Shown here one piece after another: positions 31,092 through 41,568 of a DNA stretch of 64,000 nt. The position numbers were made by a program, and so were the translations under genes. Numbering within the stretch: the first letter of the stretch is position 1; each line of letters opens with the position of its first letter. This DNA is from Chromatium okenii (GTDB lineage: Bacteria; Pseudomonadota; Gammaproteobacteria; Chromatiales; Chromatiaceae), in the NCBI RefSeq assembly GCF_002958735.1, contig NZ_PPGH01000035.1, positions 81,001 through 145,000 on the forward strand. The letters are read 5' to 3'. Under the pieces are notes generated by a model. The model saw nothing but the letters and a program-made list of their open reading frames with translations, was not told where the DNA came from and did not search any database.

Positions 31092-31963
31092 TCACTGCGC
31101 CAGCAATTCCGCCATTCGTGCTCCCATTAACGCCGGTGAACGCACCGTGACCGCGCCCGCCATTTCCAACGCCGCATATTTGCCTTCAGCCGTGCCCTGA
31201 CCGCCAGTGACAATTGCGCCCGCGTGTCCCATCCGTTTACCCGCTGGCGCAGTCACTCCCGCGATGTAGGCAACTACTGGCTTGGTCATTTCCACTTGAA
31301 TAAACGCCGCTGCTGCTTCCTCCGCGTCGCCGCCGATTTCGCCGACCAGAATCACGCCGTCGGTCGCAGCATCTGCCTCAAACAGCCGCAAACAATCCAC
31401 AAAATTTAATCCTTGAATCGGATCGCCGCCGATACCGATGCAAGTGCTTTGTCCCAGCCCAGCTTGTGTCGTCTGCAACACCGCTTCATAAGTCAACGTC
31501 CCCGACCGCGATACGATGCCGACGCGCCCCGGTTGATGAATGTGCCCGGGCATGATGCCGATTTTGCACGCGCCGGGCGTGATGATGCCCGGACAATTCG
31601 GCCCAATCAGCACACTCGACCGCCGCGCCAGCGCCGCTTTCACCCGCAACATATCCAGCACCGGAATGCCTTCGGTGATGCACACGATGACGGCAATCCC
31701 CGCGTCGGCAGCTTCCAAAATCGCGTCCGCCGCATACGCCGCTGGAACATAAATCATGGTGGCGTTCGCGCCGGTGACACGCACTGCCTCGTGCACGGTG
31801 TCAAATACAGGGCGATCTAAATGGCGCTGTCCGCCTTTACCGGGTGTGACGCCGCCGACCAAATCGCTGCCGTAAGCGATGGCTGCTCGCTGTGAAAAGT
31901 ACCCTGTTTACCGGTAAATCCCTGACAAATCAACTGGGTATCTGCATTAATCAAGACGCTCAT
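31092..31963 (-). CDS. sucD: Succinyl-CoA synthetase alpha subunit, one frameshift
   Basis: The start [20 protein letters not shown] overlaps the sucC stop (ATGA). Near 31,890 a single slip moves to the frame beginning [13 protein letters not shown]. The CoA-binding Rossmann domain, [12 protein letters not shown], and the phosphohistidine loop [14 protein letters not shown] are all intact. The enzyme interconverts succinyl-CoA and succinate with NTP synthesis in the TCA cycle. The gene closes a phosphohexomutase-sucC-sucD operon instead of a sucAB-lpd operon. Confidence 0.9.
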
Positions 31964-33147
31964 GCTGTTGCCTCCGCCGTGTGATTGCGCCCAGCCGCAG
32001 CAGCGACCACGCGATTTGCTGCGTCGCTCAAACTGCTGGCAGTGATCAGCGCCAGCCCGCTATCGGCGAGCAGTTGCAGTCCCTGCGCGGCATTGGTGCC
32101 TTCCAAACGCACAACAATCGGCACCTGCACCGCCACCTCGCGCACTGCCTGCATGATGCCCTCGGCAATCAGATCGCAGCGGACGATGCCGCCGAAAATG
32201 TTGACCAATACCGCCGTCACTTTTGGATCGGACAGAATCAGTTTGAACGCCTCGGCCACTCGCGCTGCCGTCGCGCCGCCGCCAACATCGAGGAAATTGG
32301 CTGGCGCACCACCGTGGAGCTTAACCAAATCCATCGTTGCCATCGCCAGCCCCGCGCCGTTGACCATGCAGCCGATGTTGCCGTGCAGACTGATGTAATT
32401 GAGTTCATGCGCCCGCGCCAGCGCCTCACGGCATCTTCTGACTGGGATCGCGCAGCGCCTCCAAATCGGGATGACGAAACAGCGCGTTGTCGTCCAGCGT
32501 GAGCTTGGCATCCAGCGCAATCAAATCGCCCAAGTCGTTAATCACCAACGGATTAATTTCCACCAAACTGGCGTCGCACTCGGTCGCCAACTGATACAGC
32601 CCGTGCATCATCGTCGCCAACTGCTTGATTTGCGCTGCGTTCAAACCCAGCCCAAAACCGATGCGCCGCACCTGATACGGCTGCACTCCCGCTGCCGGAT
32701 GCACCTCAACCAACAGAATCTGCTCGGGCGTGGCAGCAGCGACTGCTTCGATATCCATCCCGCCGCGCTGGACGCCATAAACAGAAATTGCTCGGCAGCG
32801 CGATCCACCAGCAGGCTCAAATAGCGTTCGCTGGCAATTGCGGTCGGCTGCTCGATCAGCAGTTGCGTGACCGGCAAACCGTCCGCACCGCTTTGGTGGG
32901 TGACGAGACGACTGCCGAGCAACCGCTGCGCGGCGTCCTCAACCTGTGCGACGGAATCCGCCAGCACCACGCCGCCAGCCTTGCCGCGTCCGCCGGCGTG
33001 AATTTGCGCCTTCACCACCCAGCGCGAACCGCCGAGTTCGGCGCAGATTTTCGTTGCAGCGGCGGCAGTGGCAGCGACTGCGCCGGTCGGAACCGGAATG
33101 TAATAACGCTTAAATAACTGTTTTGCTTGATATTCGTGTAGATTCAT
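31960..33147 (-). CDS. sucC: Succinyl-CoA synthetase beta subunit, two frameshifts
   Basis: The ATP-grasp beta subunit begins [20 protein letters not shown]. Frames change near 32,765 and near 32,430, with conserved sequence on both sides: [17 protein letters not shown], then [15 protein letters not shown], then [20 protein letters not shown] and [14 protein letters not shown]. Full-length once joined. Start and stop overlap the neighbouring genes by four bases each, so the three genes are translationally coupled. A malate-CoA ligase was considered but nothing else of the serine cycle is nearby. Confidence 0.9.
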
Positions 33148-34619
33148 CGCATGGCTTCCAAACAAAGCTGGTTCATTTCCGCCGCTCGCGCCGCGCTATC
33201 TGCTTCGGTGTAAACGCGCAATTCTGGCGCATTTCCCGACGGACGCAGGTGCGCAATTTCGCCGCTGGCAAAAGTGATGCGCAGACCGTCAGTCGTGTCA
33301 ACTGCAACTGCTGCGCCAAACTGTGCGCCAAATTGCCGGGCAATCGCCGCTTGATCCTGCTGAAAATCCCCGCTATGCAACGCTGCGAGCTGCGCTTGAC
33401 TGCGCTCGGTCGGGATATTTTTGAGCCGGTCGCTGTGGGTGAACCGCTGCGGCAAATCGGCAGCAAGCGCCGAAATCGGTTTACCCTGCGCCACTGCTGC
33501 CAGCAATACCGTCACCGCCACAATCACTGCATCGCGGGTCGGCAGCGCGGCGAGGCGACGACCGTCGTGCTCCAGCGCAGTGCCGAGCAAAAAACCGCCG
33601 TTGGCTTCATAACCGACGACCGGCGCAATTCCCTGTTGAATCAAAGCATTCATCCCTGCAATGACGAACGGCGAGCCAATGCGCGTCCGCGTGATTGCTG
33701 GGAAATCGCCGCATTTTTCCAGCGCGGTGTTGCTGCTGATTGGCGTCACCACGCCGCGAGCGCCGAGCTGCCGAGCGCAGAGAATGCCGAGCACATCGCC
33801 GCGCAGCCAATTCCCGTTTTCGTCGCTGATGAGCGGGCGATCGCCGTCGCCGTCGGCAGAAACCAGCGCGTCGAAATTGCCACTTGCGGTCCAATCCCGC
33901 GCCAGCGTCACATCTTCTGGGCGGATTGCTTCGGTATCGACCGGCAGAAATTGCGCCGAATAACCCAGCCGCGTGACCTGTGCGCCAAGTCCGGTGAGCA
34001 CTGCCGCGAACGCTTCTCGCGCCACGCTCGAATGTTCATACACGCCGATGCGCTGCCCAGCGAGGCAATTGGGCGGAAAAAATGCCAGATACCGTTCGAC
34101 ATAAGTGTGGTAAGCGCATTCATCCGGCGCGGGTAAATGCTGGCGCTGGTCGCTGAGAAATTGCCCCGCCGCGTCGAAATAATTCGGCGGCAGCGTGACA
34201 GTTTGCTGGCGAATGCCTTCTTCATCGGGTTTGAGGATTTCGCCGGTCGGCAAATTGAATTTGATGCCGTTGCGGTCGTTGGGAATGTGGCTACCGGTAA
34301 TCATCAGCGTCGGAATGCGCTGGGCAATGCCGAACGCAGCCAGCGCCGGACTGGGAATTGCGCCGTAATAACGCGGTTGATAACCGAGATCGTGCACGGC
34401 AGCAGCGCAGGCGCTAAGAATGCGCGGTGAGCTGGGGCGTAAATCGCCAGCTAAACCAACAATTTGCCCCGGTGTGAGTTGTTCGCTGGCGCGGAGATAA
34501 CTGAGAAAACCGGCGGTGTAGGCGTAACACACGCGGTCGGTCATCGCCGTCGCCAGCCCACGCGCTCCGCTGGTGCCGAAACTGACACCGCTTTCGAGCA
34601 TTAAATCGCCGATGTGCAT
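33144..34619 (-). CDS. Phosphohexomutase (phosphomannomutase/phosphoglucomutase family)
   Basis: 491 residues from ATG 34619 (MHIGDLMLESGVSFGTSGAR). The four mutase regions are present: FGTSGARGL at the start, the phosphoserine loop TLMITGSHIPNDRNGIKF near 120, the Mg loop SADGDGDRP near 255, the sugar loop GYEANGGFLLG near 350, and RPSGNAPELRVYTEAD at the end. It isomerises hexose 1- and 6-phosphates, most likely mannose or glucose. SHIPN replaces the usual SHNPP in the active-site loop. An upstream in-frame extension of 40 residues is unlikely to be translated. Its stop overlaps the sucC start. Confidence 0.88.
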   Translation of the reverse strand: MHIGDLMLESGVSFGTSGARGLATAMTDRVCYAYTAGFLSYLRASEQLTPGQIVGLAGDLRPSSPRILSACAAAVHDLGYQPRYYGAIPSPALAAFGIAQRIPTLMITGSHIPNDRNGIKFNLPTGEILKPDEEGIRQQTVTLPPNYFDAAGQFLSDQRQHLPAPDECAYHTYVERYLAFFPPNCLAGQRIGVYEHSSVAREAFAAVLTGLGAQVTRLGYSAQFLPVDTEAIRPEDVTLARDWTASGNFDALVSADGDGDRPLISDENGNWLRGDVLGILCARQLGARGVVTPISSNTALEKCGDFPAITRTRIGSPFVIAGMNALIQQGIAPVVGYEANGGFLLGTALEHDGRRLAALPTRDAVIVAVTVLLAAVAQGKPISALAADLPQRFTHSDRLKNIPTERSQAQLAALHSGDFQQDQAAIARQFGAQFGAAVAVDTTDGLRITFASGEIAHLRPSGNAPELRVYTEADSAARAAEMNQLCLEAMR

Positions 34620-34768
34620 TCTTAAAATTGCCTCGTGGTTGCCGTTGCCGATGAAGCCGTATTCAGTCCAGAATGAAATGCAGTTGCAGCAGAAAACCGC
34701 TGTAGCTCTTGAGAAATTGCCGCACCAATCGCATTTCAATCACCATTCTTTTCACGCAAACAAGAGTA

Positions 34769-35527
34769 ATGATAACTGTGACTCACCGATTCAACCCACT
34801 GGTATCCACCGCCGCGCTGCTGCTGGCGCTCAGTCAACCGCTGTTAACCGCGCAGGCAGATGAACAAGCAGTTCCTGCTGCTGCGCCCGCGCCAGCCGTA
34901 CAACCTGCACCTGCTGCTGCGCCGGAAGCTGCGCCTTCATTTGCTGAAGCTGCTCGCGCTAAATCTGATGCGCGTCGTGCGGCGATGGATGAACAACGCA
35001 AGCAGCGTTATAACGAATTACGCGCTCGCGCTGCGGAAATCGGCATGGATATGCCAGAGCAAGCGCCGTGGGAAATGCCATTCCCCGCCGTTGATGACGC
35101 AGCAATGAAGCAGTGGCAAGACGAAATGCAGACGCGGCGTCAGGAACGGCTGGAGCAGCAGGAAAAAATGCGCAACATGACGCCGGACGAGCGTCGCGCC
35201 CAGCACGAGCAGCGGTGGAAGAAAATGCAGGATGACGCTGCGGCGCGTGGAATGGAGATGCCAGCCATGCCGAATTGGGAAGAAGTAGAAAAGCGTCATC
35301 AGGAAATGAATGATCGTTTTGACCAATATCGCAAAACGGTTGAGCAATTCAGTGATGAACAACGTGAAGCTGCAAAGGCGGTGTTTGGACGGTCGGCGCG
35401 GTCGCACCAGCGCGAGCTTCCGTGCAATTGCCCAGAAATGGATGCGCCTCGGCGTCCGCAAATGCCAATGCCGATGATGCCGCAGCCGCCAATGCCCGCA
35501 CCTGCCGCGCCAGCTCCCGCACAATAA
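34769..35527 (+). CDS. Secreted Ala/Pro-rich coiled-coil protein of unknown function
   Basis: 252 residues. A signal peptide (FNPLVSTAALLLALSQPLLT, cleaved near AQA-DEQ) is followed by an Ala/Pro-rich linker, a long charged helical region (residues about 55-205, rich in Arg, Glu, Gln and Met) with a repeated GMDMPEQAPWEMP / GMEMPAMPNWEEV pattern, a lone CNC pair near residue 222, and a Pro/Met-rich tail. The helical part superficially resembles Spy/CpxP-like periplasmic proteins, but I would not assign that. It is followed by a clear terminator. Confidence 0.65.
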   Translation: MITVTHRFNPLVSTAALLLALSQPLLTAQADEQAVPAAAPAPAVQPAPAAAPEAAPSFAEAARAKSDARRAAMDEQRKQRYNELRARAAEIGMDMPEQAPWEMPFPAVDDAAMKQWQDEMQTRRQERLEQQEKMRNMTPDERRAQHEQRWKKMQDDAAARGMEMPAMPNWEEVEKRHQEMNDRFDQYRKTVEQFSDEQREAAKAVFGRSARSHQRELPCNCPEMDAPRRPQMPMPMMPQPPMPAPAAPAPAQ

Positions 35528-35561
35528 TTGATGGCGTGAGTATTCACGCAGCTTGACAACC

Positions 35562-35588
35562 AACGCCTCCATTTTTGGAGGCGTTTTT
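35562..35588 (+). terminator. Intrinsic terminator after the secreted coiled-coil gene
   Basis: A 9-bp stem (35562-35570 with 35577-35585), loop ATTTTT, running into five T residues, 35 bp after the stop codon. Confidence 0.88.
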
Positions 35589-35622
35589 GTTTGTAACTTA
35601 CGGTCATCATTGGAGTTTCGAG

Positions 35623-36604
35623 ATGTCTTCATGGTTTAGCACGGCGCAACACTGGCTCGGCATTTCGCGCATTCCGGTCAGTCACACTGAAAAACTGCTG
35701 GCAGGACTCGGCGGATTTGTCGGCATCGCGTTGGTTTACAGTCTCAGCGCCGCGTGGCTCACTGATTCGGCAGCGCAATTATTGATTGCGTCAATGGGCG
35801 CATCCGCAGTGTTGTTATTTGCCGTGCCGCACGGTCCGTTATCGCAGCCGTGGCCAGTGTTTGGCGGGCATGTGCTCGGCGCAACGGTCGGCGTGAGCTG
35901 CGCGTTATTGCCGCTGCCGCTGGCGCTCAATGCCGCGCTCGCAGTCGGATTAACCATTGGATTGATGCACTTACTGCGCTGTCCACATCCGCCGGGCGGA
36001 GCGACTGCGTTGACCGCCGTGATTGGTGGCGCAAGTGTGCACGCGCTGGGATTTGATTTTGTCGTGATTCCTGTGGCATTGAATGCGTTGACATTATTGG
36101 TCGTCGCGGTCGCGTTCAATTATCCGCTGCAACGCCGACGGTATCCGGCAGCACTGGCGGAATTCACTGCGCCGCCACGCGCCAGCATTGCGCCCGCTGC
36201 GCTGCAACATCCGCCACCGATTGAACACGCGCATTTGGTCGCTGCGTTGAGCGAGATTGATGCTTATCTCGATATTTCTGAACAGGATTTGCTGCGGATT
36301 TACGAATTAGCCACGCAATTTGCCGACGCCGATGCGCATGAACGACCGGCGATTGTGCTCGGTGGCTGCTACAGCAACGGACGGTTTTGGCGCAGATTGG
36401 GAAGTACGCGAAATCACCGCAATTCACGCTGCGCCGCGCCATCGTGTTGAATTTTCAGTGGTTGCTGGCGCAAATCGGCGACACTGCGGCAGCAGCAGTT
36501 TGGCGACATTTCAACGCTGGGCAGCGCATCAAGTTGTCCGCGATGAGAATTCATGGCGACCAGTTGCGCCAATAGTAGAATCTGCATCAGCAGCAATGAA
36601 TTAA
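35623..36604 (+). CDS. HPP family membrane protein, one frameshift
   Basis: The N-terminal domain has four hydrophobic segments and the family motif HPPGGATALTAVIGG near residue 125, which gives HPP proteins their name; FGGHVLGATVGV precedes it. Some family members are linked to nitrite transport in plastids, but bacterial roles are unclear. The cytoplasmic C-terminal region (from about residue 190) slips frame near 36,385: GGCYSNGR continues in the next frame as FGADWEVREI and ends at 36,604. The start ATG 35623 follows TTGGAGTTTCGAG, a good Shine-Dalgarno. Confidence 0.8.
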
Positions 36605-36622
36605 CAATCAATTGAGTCCGTT

Positions 36623-39010
36623 ATGACGCTATATTCTGAATTGAAACAAGTTCGCAGTGAAGAAGATGTTAAAGATGTGTATATCAAAGCCTTGGGATTA
36701 ACCAGTTACACCAAGGGTTTAATTGATATTCAAACCAATGAAATCTGGTTTGAAGCCAAGGATACGGGCAAGCATTCCAGTTATGCGATGTTTACGCAGT
36801 TGCTGCATTATGTGCAGGATGCGTTGAATAAAGGTGAGCAAATTCCGCCGTTTTTAGCGGTGATTGATACTGAAAAAGCGGCAATCATGAAAAGTGCTGA
36901 TGTGCTGCCGTTTTTGGAGAAGAAAACAATTAAATGGGGCAAATCCGCCAGCAAATATACGCCGGAAGCCTTAGAAGCAGTGTCGGCGTATATCGGAACC
37001 TATTTTGTTTCGTTTAAATTGGCGACCCATGAAGATGAATTCATCGCCACCATTAAAACCGCCATTCAAACTGGCGATATTATTCGGATTCAAATCACGC
37101 CGGATAATTTGAAGCAGGTATTTGACAAATGGGTGGTGATGATTGGTAAAGAGATTCACGGCGTTAATGCAGAGCATTATGCGTTGCTCTTTTTTGCCGA
37201 CATTATGAATGACGGCACGGTGTCTACCTATCAAGAGATTCCGGCAAAGTTGATTTTTGTGGACGGCAAGCCAGCGTTTATGTTGGATGAAAAAGTCTAT
37301 GCGCTAAACAATAAAGAAGGTTATCGGCGTTTTTGGGCGATCTATCATCGACCACCGCAAGAGGAACATCGTAACTATCTATTGGAACGGCGCGACAGTT
37401 TAATTCCGTTGGATGAACGCAGCTTTAAGGGCGCGTTTTATACGCCGCTAAATGTGGTGGATTGCGCCTATAACAAACTCGCCGAAGTATTAGGGAAAAA
37501 CTGGCAGAAGAATTATTTGGTGTGGGATATGTGCTGCGGCGTGGGCAATTTGGAAGTGAAGCATTCTAATCACCGCAATCTGTTTATGAGCACGTTGGAT
37601 GTTGCCGATATTGATGTGATGCGGGCAACCAAAACCTGCGCGGCAGCAACGCGCTTTCAATACGATTATTTGAATGACGACATCACTGATGACGGCAACA
37701 TTGATTACAGTCTCACCAATAAACTGCCGCAGGAATTACGCGATGCGATTCAAGCCGGTAAAAAGATTCTGGTGTTAATCAATCCGCCGTATGCGGAATC
37801 TGGTGTGGGTATTGGTGGTGGTAACAAGCGCAGTGTGGCAAAAACTAGATTTGCTGCAACTGCAATGGATCATTATGGTAAAGCCAGCAATGAATTGTTT
37901 ACACAATGTTTAGCTAGAATTGCGCTAGAAATGCCGACAGCATCTGTGGCAATATTCAGCAAACTTAAGTATATCAACGCGCCTAATTTTGAGAAGTTTA
38001 GACAGGTGTGGAATGCCGAATATCTAGGCGGTTTTGTGGTACACAGCAAGGCATTTGATAGTTTGAAAGGTGATTTTCCGATTGGCTTTTTGGTTTGGAG
38101 AACGAATCAAAATGCTAAAAAGAAAAAGTCGATTGACGAAATTTCTGTTGAAGTTTTTGATAAAAAGACACGACCAGTTGGTGAAAAGAAGTTTTACAAT
38201 TTACCCAACAATACCTTTCTTAATAGTTGGAGCATTCGACCAAAGCCTAATAAAGTAGATGTTGTTGCTTTGAAAAATGCCGTTTCATGTGCGACATCAA
38301 AAATCAGCAGGACAACTTGGTCAAATGGTGCAATTGCTTACATGTTATGTGATAGCAATGATATGCAACACGCTAGCCAAACAGCACTGTTTTCTTCGGT
38401 GTATAGAGTAGGGCACGATGGAGGGTTTTATATTAATCCCGACAATCTTTGGCAAGCAGCGATTATCTTTGCAGTGCGCCGCTTAATTAAACCGACATGG
38501 CTGAATGACCGCGACCAATTTTTGCAACCAACTGGTGAACTCACGGATGAATTCAAAAACGATTGTTTGATCTGGATGCTATTTAATGGTAGTAATCTGA
38601 CTGCCAGCGCCGATGGTTTAGAATGGAATGGTCAAACATGGTCAATCGTCAATCATTTTATTCCATTCACTGAAGCCGAAGTAAAGACCTCAGAGCGTTT
38701 TGCCTCGGATTTTATGGCACGCTATTTGAGGGGCAAAAAACAGTCACCGGAAGCAAAAGCGGTGCTCGCTGAAGGGAAACAACTGTGGCTGGCGTATTTC
38801 GCTGCAACTGATAATCACGCAGTGCGCGAAGAATACAAATTGAATCGCGCTGATGTCGGCTGGTATCAAATCCGCAATGCGTTGAAAAAACGTAATGATA
38901 GCGGCGATTATGATGAATTGGTGAGTTTTGCGGCGTTTGAATTGGCGTATAAAGCGTTGAGTGAAAAGTTGCAACCGCTGGTGTATGAATTAGGCTTTTT
39001 GAAACGCTGA
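36623..39010 (+). CDS. Single-chain restriction-modification enzyme (type IIG-like)
   Basis: Intact 795-residue protein. The N-terminal 100 residues carry a PD-(D/E)xK-like nuclease pattern, GLIDIQTNEIWFEAKD (Asp35, Glu44, Lys46). A helical linker leads to an N6-adenine methyltransferase with FKGAFYTPLNVVD, motif I VWDMCCGVGNLE near residue 300 and the catalytic NPPY near residue 387. The C-terminal 350 residues lack known motifs and probably hold the target recognition domain. Nuclease, methylase and specificity in one chain is the type IIG layout. No separate specificity subunit or other defence gene adjoins it. Codon use appears more AT-rich in the C-terminal half, compatible with transfer. 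Confidence 0.82.
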   Translation: MTLYSELKQVRSEEDVKDVYIKALGLTSYTKGLIDIQTNEIWFEAKDTGKHSSYAMFTQLLHYVQDALNKGEQIPPFLAVIDTEKAAIMKSADVLPFLEKKTIKWGKSASKYTPEALEAVSAYIGTYFVSFKLATHEDEFIATIKTAIQTGDIIRIQITPDNLKQVFDKWVVMIGKEIHGVNAEHYALLFFADIMNDGTVSTYQEIPAKLIFVDGKPAFMLDEKVYALNNKEGYRRFWAIYHRPPQEEHRNYLLERRDSLIPLDERSFKGAFYTPLNVVDCAYNKLAEVLGKNWQKNYLVWDMCCGVGNLEVKHSNHRNLFMSTLDVADIDVMRATKTCAAATRFQYDYLNDDITDDGNIDYSLTNKLPQELRDAIQAGKKILVLINPPYAESGVGIGGGNKRSVAKTRFAATAMDHYGKASNELFTQCLARIALEMPTASVAIFSKLKYINAPNFEKFRQVWNAEYLGGFVVHSKAFDSLKGDFPIGFLVWRTNQNAKKKKSIDEISVEVFDKKTRPVGEKKFYNLPNNTFLNSWSIRPKPNKVDVVALKNAVSCATSKISRTTWSNGAIAYMLCDSNDMQHASQTALFSSVYRVGHDGGFYINPDNLWQAAIIFAVRRLIKPTWLNDRDQFLQPTGELTDEFKNDCLIWMLFNGSNLTASADGLEWNGQTWSIVNHFIPFTEAEVKTSERFASDFMARYLRGKKQSPEAKAVLAEGKQLWLAYFAATDNHAVREEYKLNRADVGWYQIRNALKKRNDSGDYDELVSFAAFELAYKALSEKLQPLVYELGFLKR

Positions 39011-39227
39011 AATAAAAGCGGGAATTTAATCAAACTTGCACCATTTGCAAGCATGTCGTTATTTCACTGTTAACTGCTGCGTGTGATGTGTGCCAATCAT
39101 CATTAACCCGCTTTATTTGTGAAGTTGTAAAAACACGCAATTCAGTCTATCGTTAAATTGTCATCGTTGTATGTTGAAATTATTTTGGTTCCTAAACCGA
39201 TAAAATTTTTACTGCAAAGGCGGCATT

Positions 39228-41549
39228 ATGGCTGATTTTTTAACACCGAACGATGTAAAGAATGTTATCTACTATCTTAGGGAGTTCGATGAGATGAAAA
39301 ATATCCTACATTATCAGCTCGCGTTAGAACAGCGTAATGCTGACCTGCTGCAAAGACTTCACGCCTGTGAAGCTGAATTAGCGCAGCGTAGTTGCCAAGA
39401 CACACCACATCTCACCGATCGTAATGGCGCACGAACCCAAGCTGAACAACAGCTTCAGCAATATGCTCTGCAAATGGAGCGTAAAAATTACGAACTAGAT
39501 CAGGCGCTTGCTAGAGCAGAAGCCTCAACTCAGGCAAAAAGTCGCTTTCTCGCTAATATGAGTCACGAAATCCGCACTCCATTAAATGGAGTGATTGGAA
39601 TGACGCGCTTGTTATTGGAAACTGGGCTTACTGAAGAGCAATATCGTTTTGCTGAGATCATTCGCAGCAGCGGCGAAAGTTTGCTGGCACTCATCAATGA
39701 TATTTTAGATTTTTCTAAAATTGAAGCTGGTAAGCTGGAATTGGATGTGCTGCATTTTGATTTACGCGGCATTTTAGAAGATGTTGCAGAAATGTTGGCT
39801 TTTCATGCGCTCGAAAAAAATCTCGAATTGACCTACCAAATTGATCGCGATGTGCCAAATGCGTTATGCGGTGATCCACGCTATTTGCGGCAAATTTTGG
39901 TAAATCTTGCCAGCAATGCAATTAAATTTACCGATCAGGGTGAAGTAGCAATTCATGTACAAACTGCGCATCACGATGTCGAACCGGTGCTGTTGCGATT
40001 TGAAGTGCACGATAACGGAGTGGGAATTTCAGACGAGCAAAAAAGAAGTTTATTTATTGCGTTTAATCAGTTAGACAATTCAACGACGCGGCGAGCTGGT
40101 GGCACTGGTTTAGGTTTGGTCGTATCCAAACAATTGGTTGAATTGATGGGCGGCACGATTGGTGTCGAGAGTGAAGTTGGAAATGGCTCAACCTTTTGGT
40201 TTACCGCACAATTTCAACGTTCTGATGAAGTTCATCCCAGTCATCCACTTAAAGATGCCAATTTCGCTGGCGTTAAAGCGTTGGTCGTCGATGATCACGC
40301 AACCAATCGTCATCTCATTACCACGTTGCTGCACGCTTGGGGTTTTTGCATTACTGAAGCCAATAACGCCAGCAGCGCATTGCGGCAGCTTTATCGCGCA
40401 GCACGAAACGGCAATCCTTTTCAGGTCGCGCTCATTGACCTTAAATTGCCCGGCGTTGATGGATTACATTTGGGCCAGCACATTCGGCAAAAACCGCAGT
40501 TACAACATACGCGCTTGATTTTATTGGCTTCACTGGTGCAACGCGATCATGCGTTTCATGCTGAAAAAGCGGGTTTTGATGGCTATTTAACGAAACCGCT
40601 GCGCCAGCATCTGCTCCATGACTGTTTGGCGTTGGTGATGGAGCGGAACAACAGTTCCTCTACTGCGACACCATCGACCATCGTGATTGGTCACACGCTC
40701 GTCGATGCGACACGTCAAGTATTTAACGCCAACGTTGCTAACGCAGTGCGCATTTTGTTGGTGGAAGATAATCGCACCAATCAAATCGTTGCCCGCGAAA
40801 TGCTGGAAAAACTCGGTTATGTCGGCATGGTGAAAATTGCCAATAACGGCGTGGAAGCATTAGAGCTGCTGGCGCAGCAATCTTACGATTTGGTGCTAAT
40901 GGACGGACAGATGCCCGAAATGGATGGCTTTGAGGCAGCGCGTCACATTCGAGAGGGCAAGGCTGGCAATTTCAACCGCGAGGTTCCGATCATCGCGATG
41001 ACTGCGTTGGCGATGAAGGGCGACCGCCAACGGTGTTTAGAAGCAGGAATGGATGGTTATCTCTCAAAGCCAGTGCAACCGCTTGAATTGGCGCGAGTTG
41101 TTGCTGCGCAATTGGCGCGTTCTCAGACAGCGGAAAAGTCGCTGCGTCAGCCCATTGACAGGCCGTTTGATGGTGAAGCGATTTCATCTGCAACGATGTC
41201 GATACCGGAAACGCTTGCAGTGTTTCACGAATCAGACATTCTTTATCGCATGGGTGAGCGCCGAATTGCGCAGCTCGTGATTCAGCAATTTTTACTTGAT
41301 GCACCGATTCGCATTAATGAATTACGCGACAGTCTCAATGCTGGGGATTTGGCTAAAGCACGCTTCAAAGCGCACAGCTTAAAAGGATTGGCAGGCAACA
41401 TTTCCGCATTGCGGTTGCGCGAAGTCGCTGCGCAGCTCGAAATGATTGCTGAAAACGCCGACGCAGTTGCGCAGTTATTTCAGCTCACAGAAAAATTAGA
41501 TCAAGAATTCAATCAACTGCATTCAGTACTTCAAGACTGGCTGGCGTGA
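39228..41549 (+). CDS. BarA-like cytoplasmic hybrid histidine kinase (HisKA-HATPase-REC-REC-HPt)
   Basis: 773 residues without membrane helices. A coiled coil (residues 20-105) leads to HisKA with [19 protein letters not shown], an HATPase domain ([40 protein letters not shown]), a first receiver ([24 protein letters not shown]), a second receiver ([33 protein letters not shown]) and a C-terminal HPt ([15 protein letters not shown]). This is a full phosphorelay in one protein. It probably takes its signal from a cytoplasmic partner. It converges with the HD-GYP gene across a 20-bp gap. Confidence 0.93.
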   Translation: MADFLTPNDVKNVIYYLREFDEMKNILHYQLALEQRNADLLQRLHACEAELAQRSCQDTPHLTDRNGARTQAEQQLQQYALQMERKNYELDQALARAEASTQAKSRFLANMSHEIRTPLNGVIGMTRLLLETGLTEEQYRFAEIIRSSGESLLALINDILDFSKIEAGKLELDVLHFDLRGILEDVAEMLAFHALEKNLELTYQIDRDVPNALCGDPRYLRQILVNLASNAIKFTDQGEVAIHVQTAHHDVEPVLLRFEVHDNGVGISDEQKRSLFIAFNQLDNSTTRRAGGTGLGLVVSKQLVELMGGTIGVESEVGNGSTFWFTAQFQRSDEVHPSHPLKDANFAGVKALVVDDHATNRHLITTLLHAWGFCITEANNASSALRQLYRAARNGNPFQVALIDLKLPGVDGLHLGQHIRQKPQLQHTRLILLASLVQRDHAFHAEKAGFDGYLTKPLRQHLLHDCLALVMERNNSSSTATPSTIVIGHTLVDATRQVFNANVANAVRILLVEDNRTNQIVAREMLEKLGYVGMVKIANNGVEALELLAQQSYDLVLMDGQMPEMDGFEAARHIREGKAGNFNREVPIIAMTALAMKGDRQRCLEAGMDGYLSKPVQPLELARVVAAQLARSQTAEKSLRQPIDRPFDGEAISSATMSIPETLAVFHESDILYRMGERRIAQLVIQQFLLDAPIRINELRDSLNAGDLAKARFKAHSLKGLAGNISALRLREVAAQLEMIAENADAVAQLFQLTEKLDQEFNQLHSVLQDWLA

Positions 41550-41568
41550 TCGCTGCGGGTTAACAGCG

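Noticed and set aside
31092..33147. Malate-CoA ligase (MtkAB) instead of SucCD
   Set aside because: The sequences read as ordinary SucC and SucD, and no serine-cycle gene is nearby.
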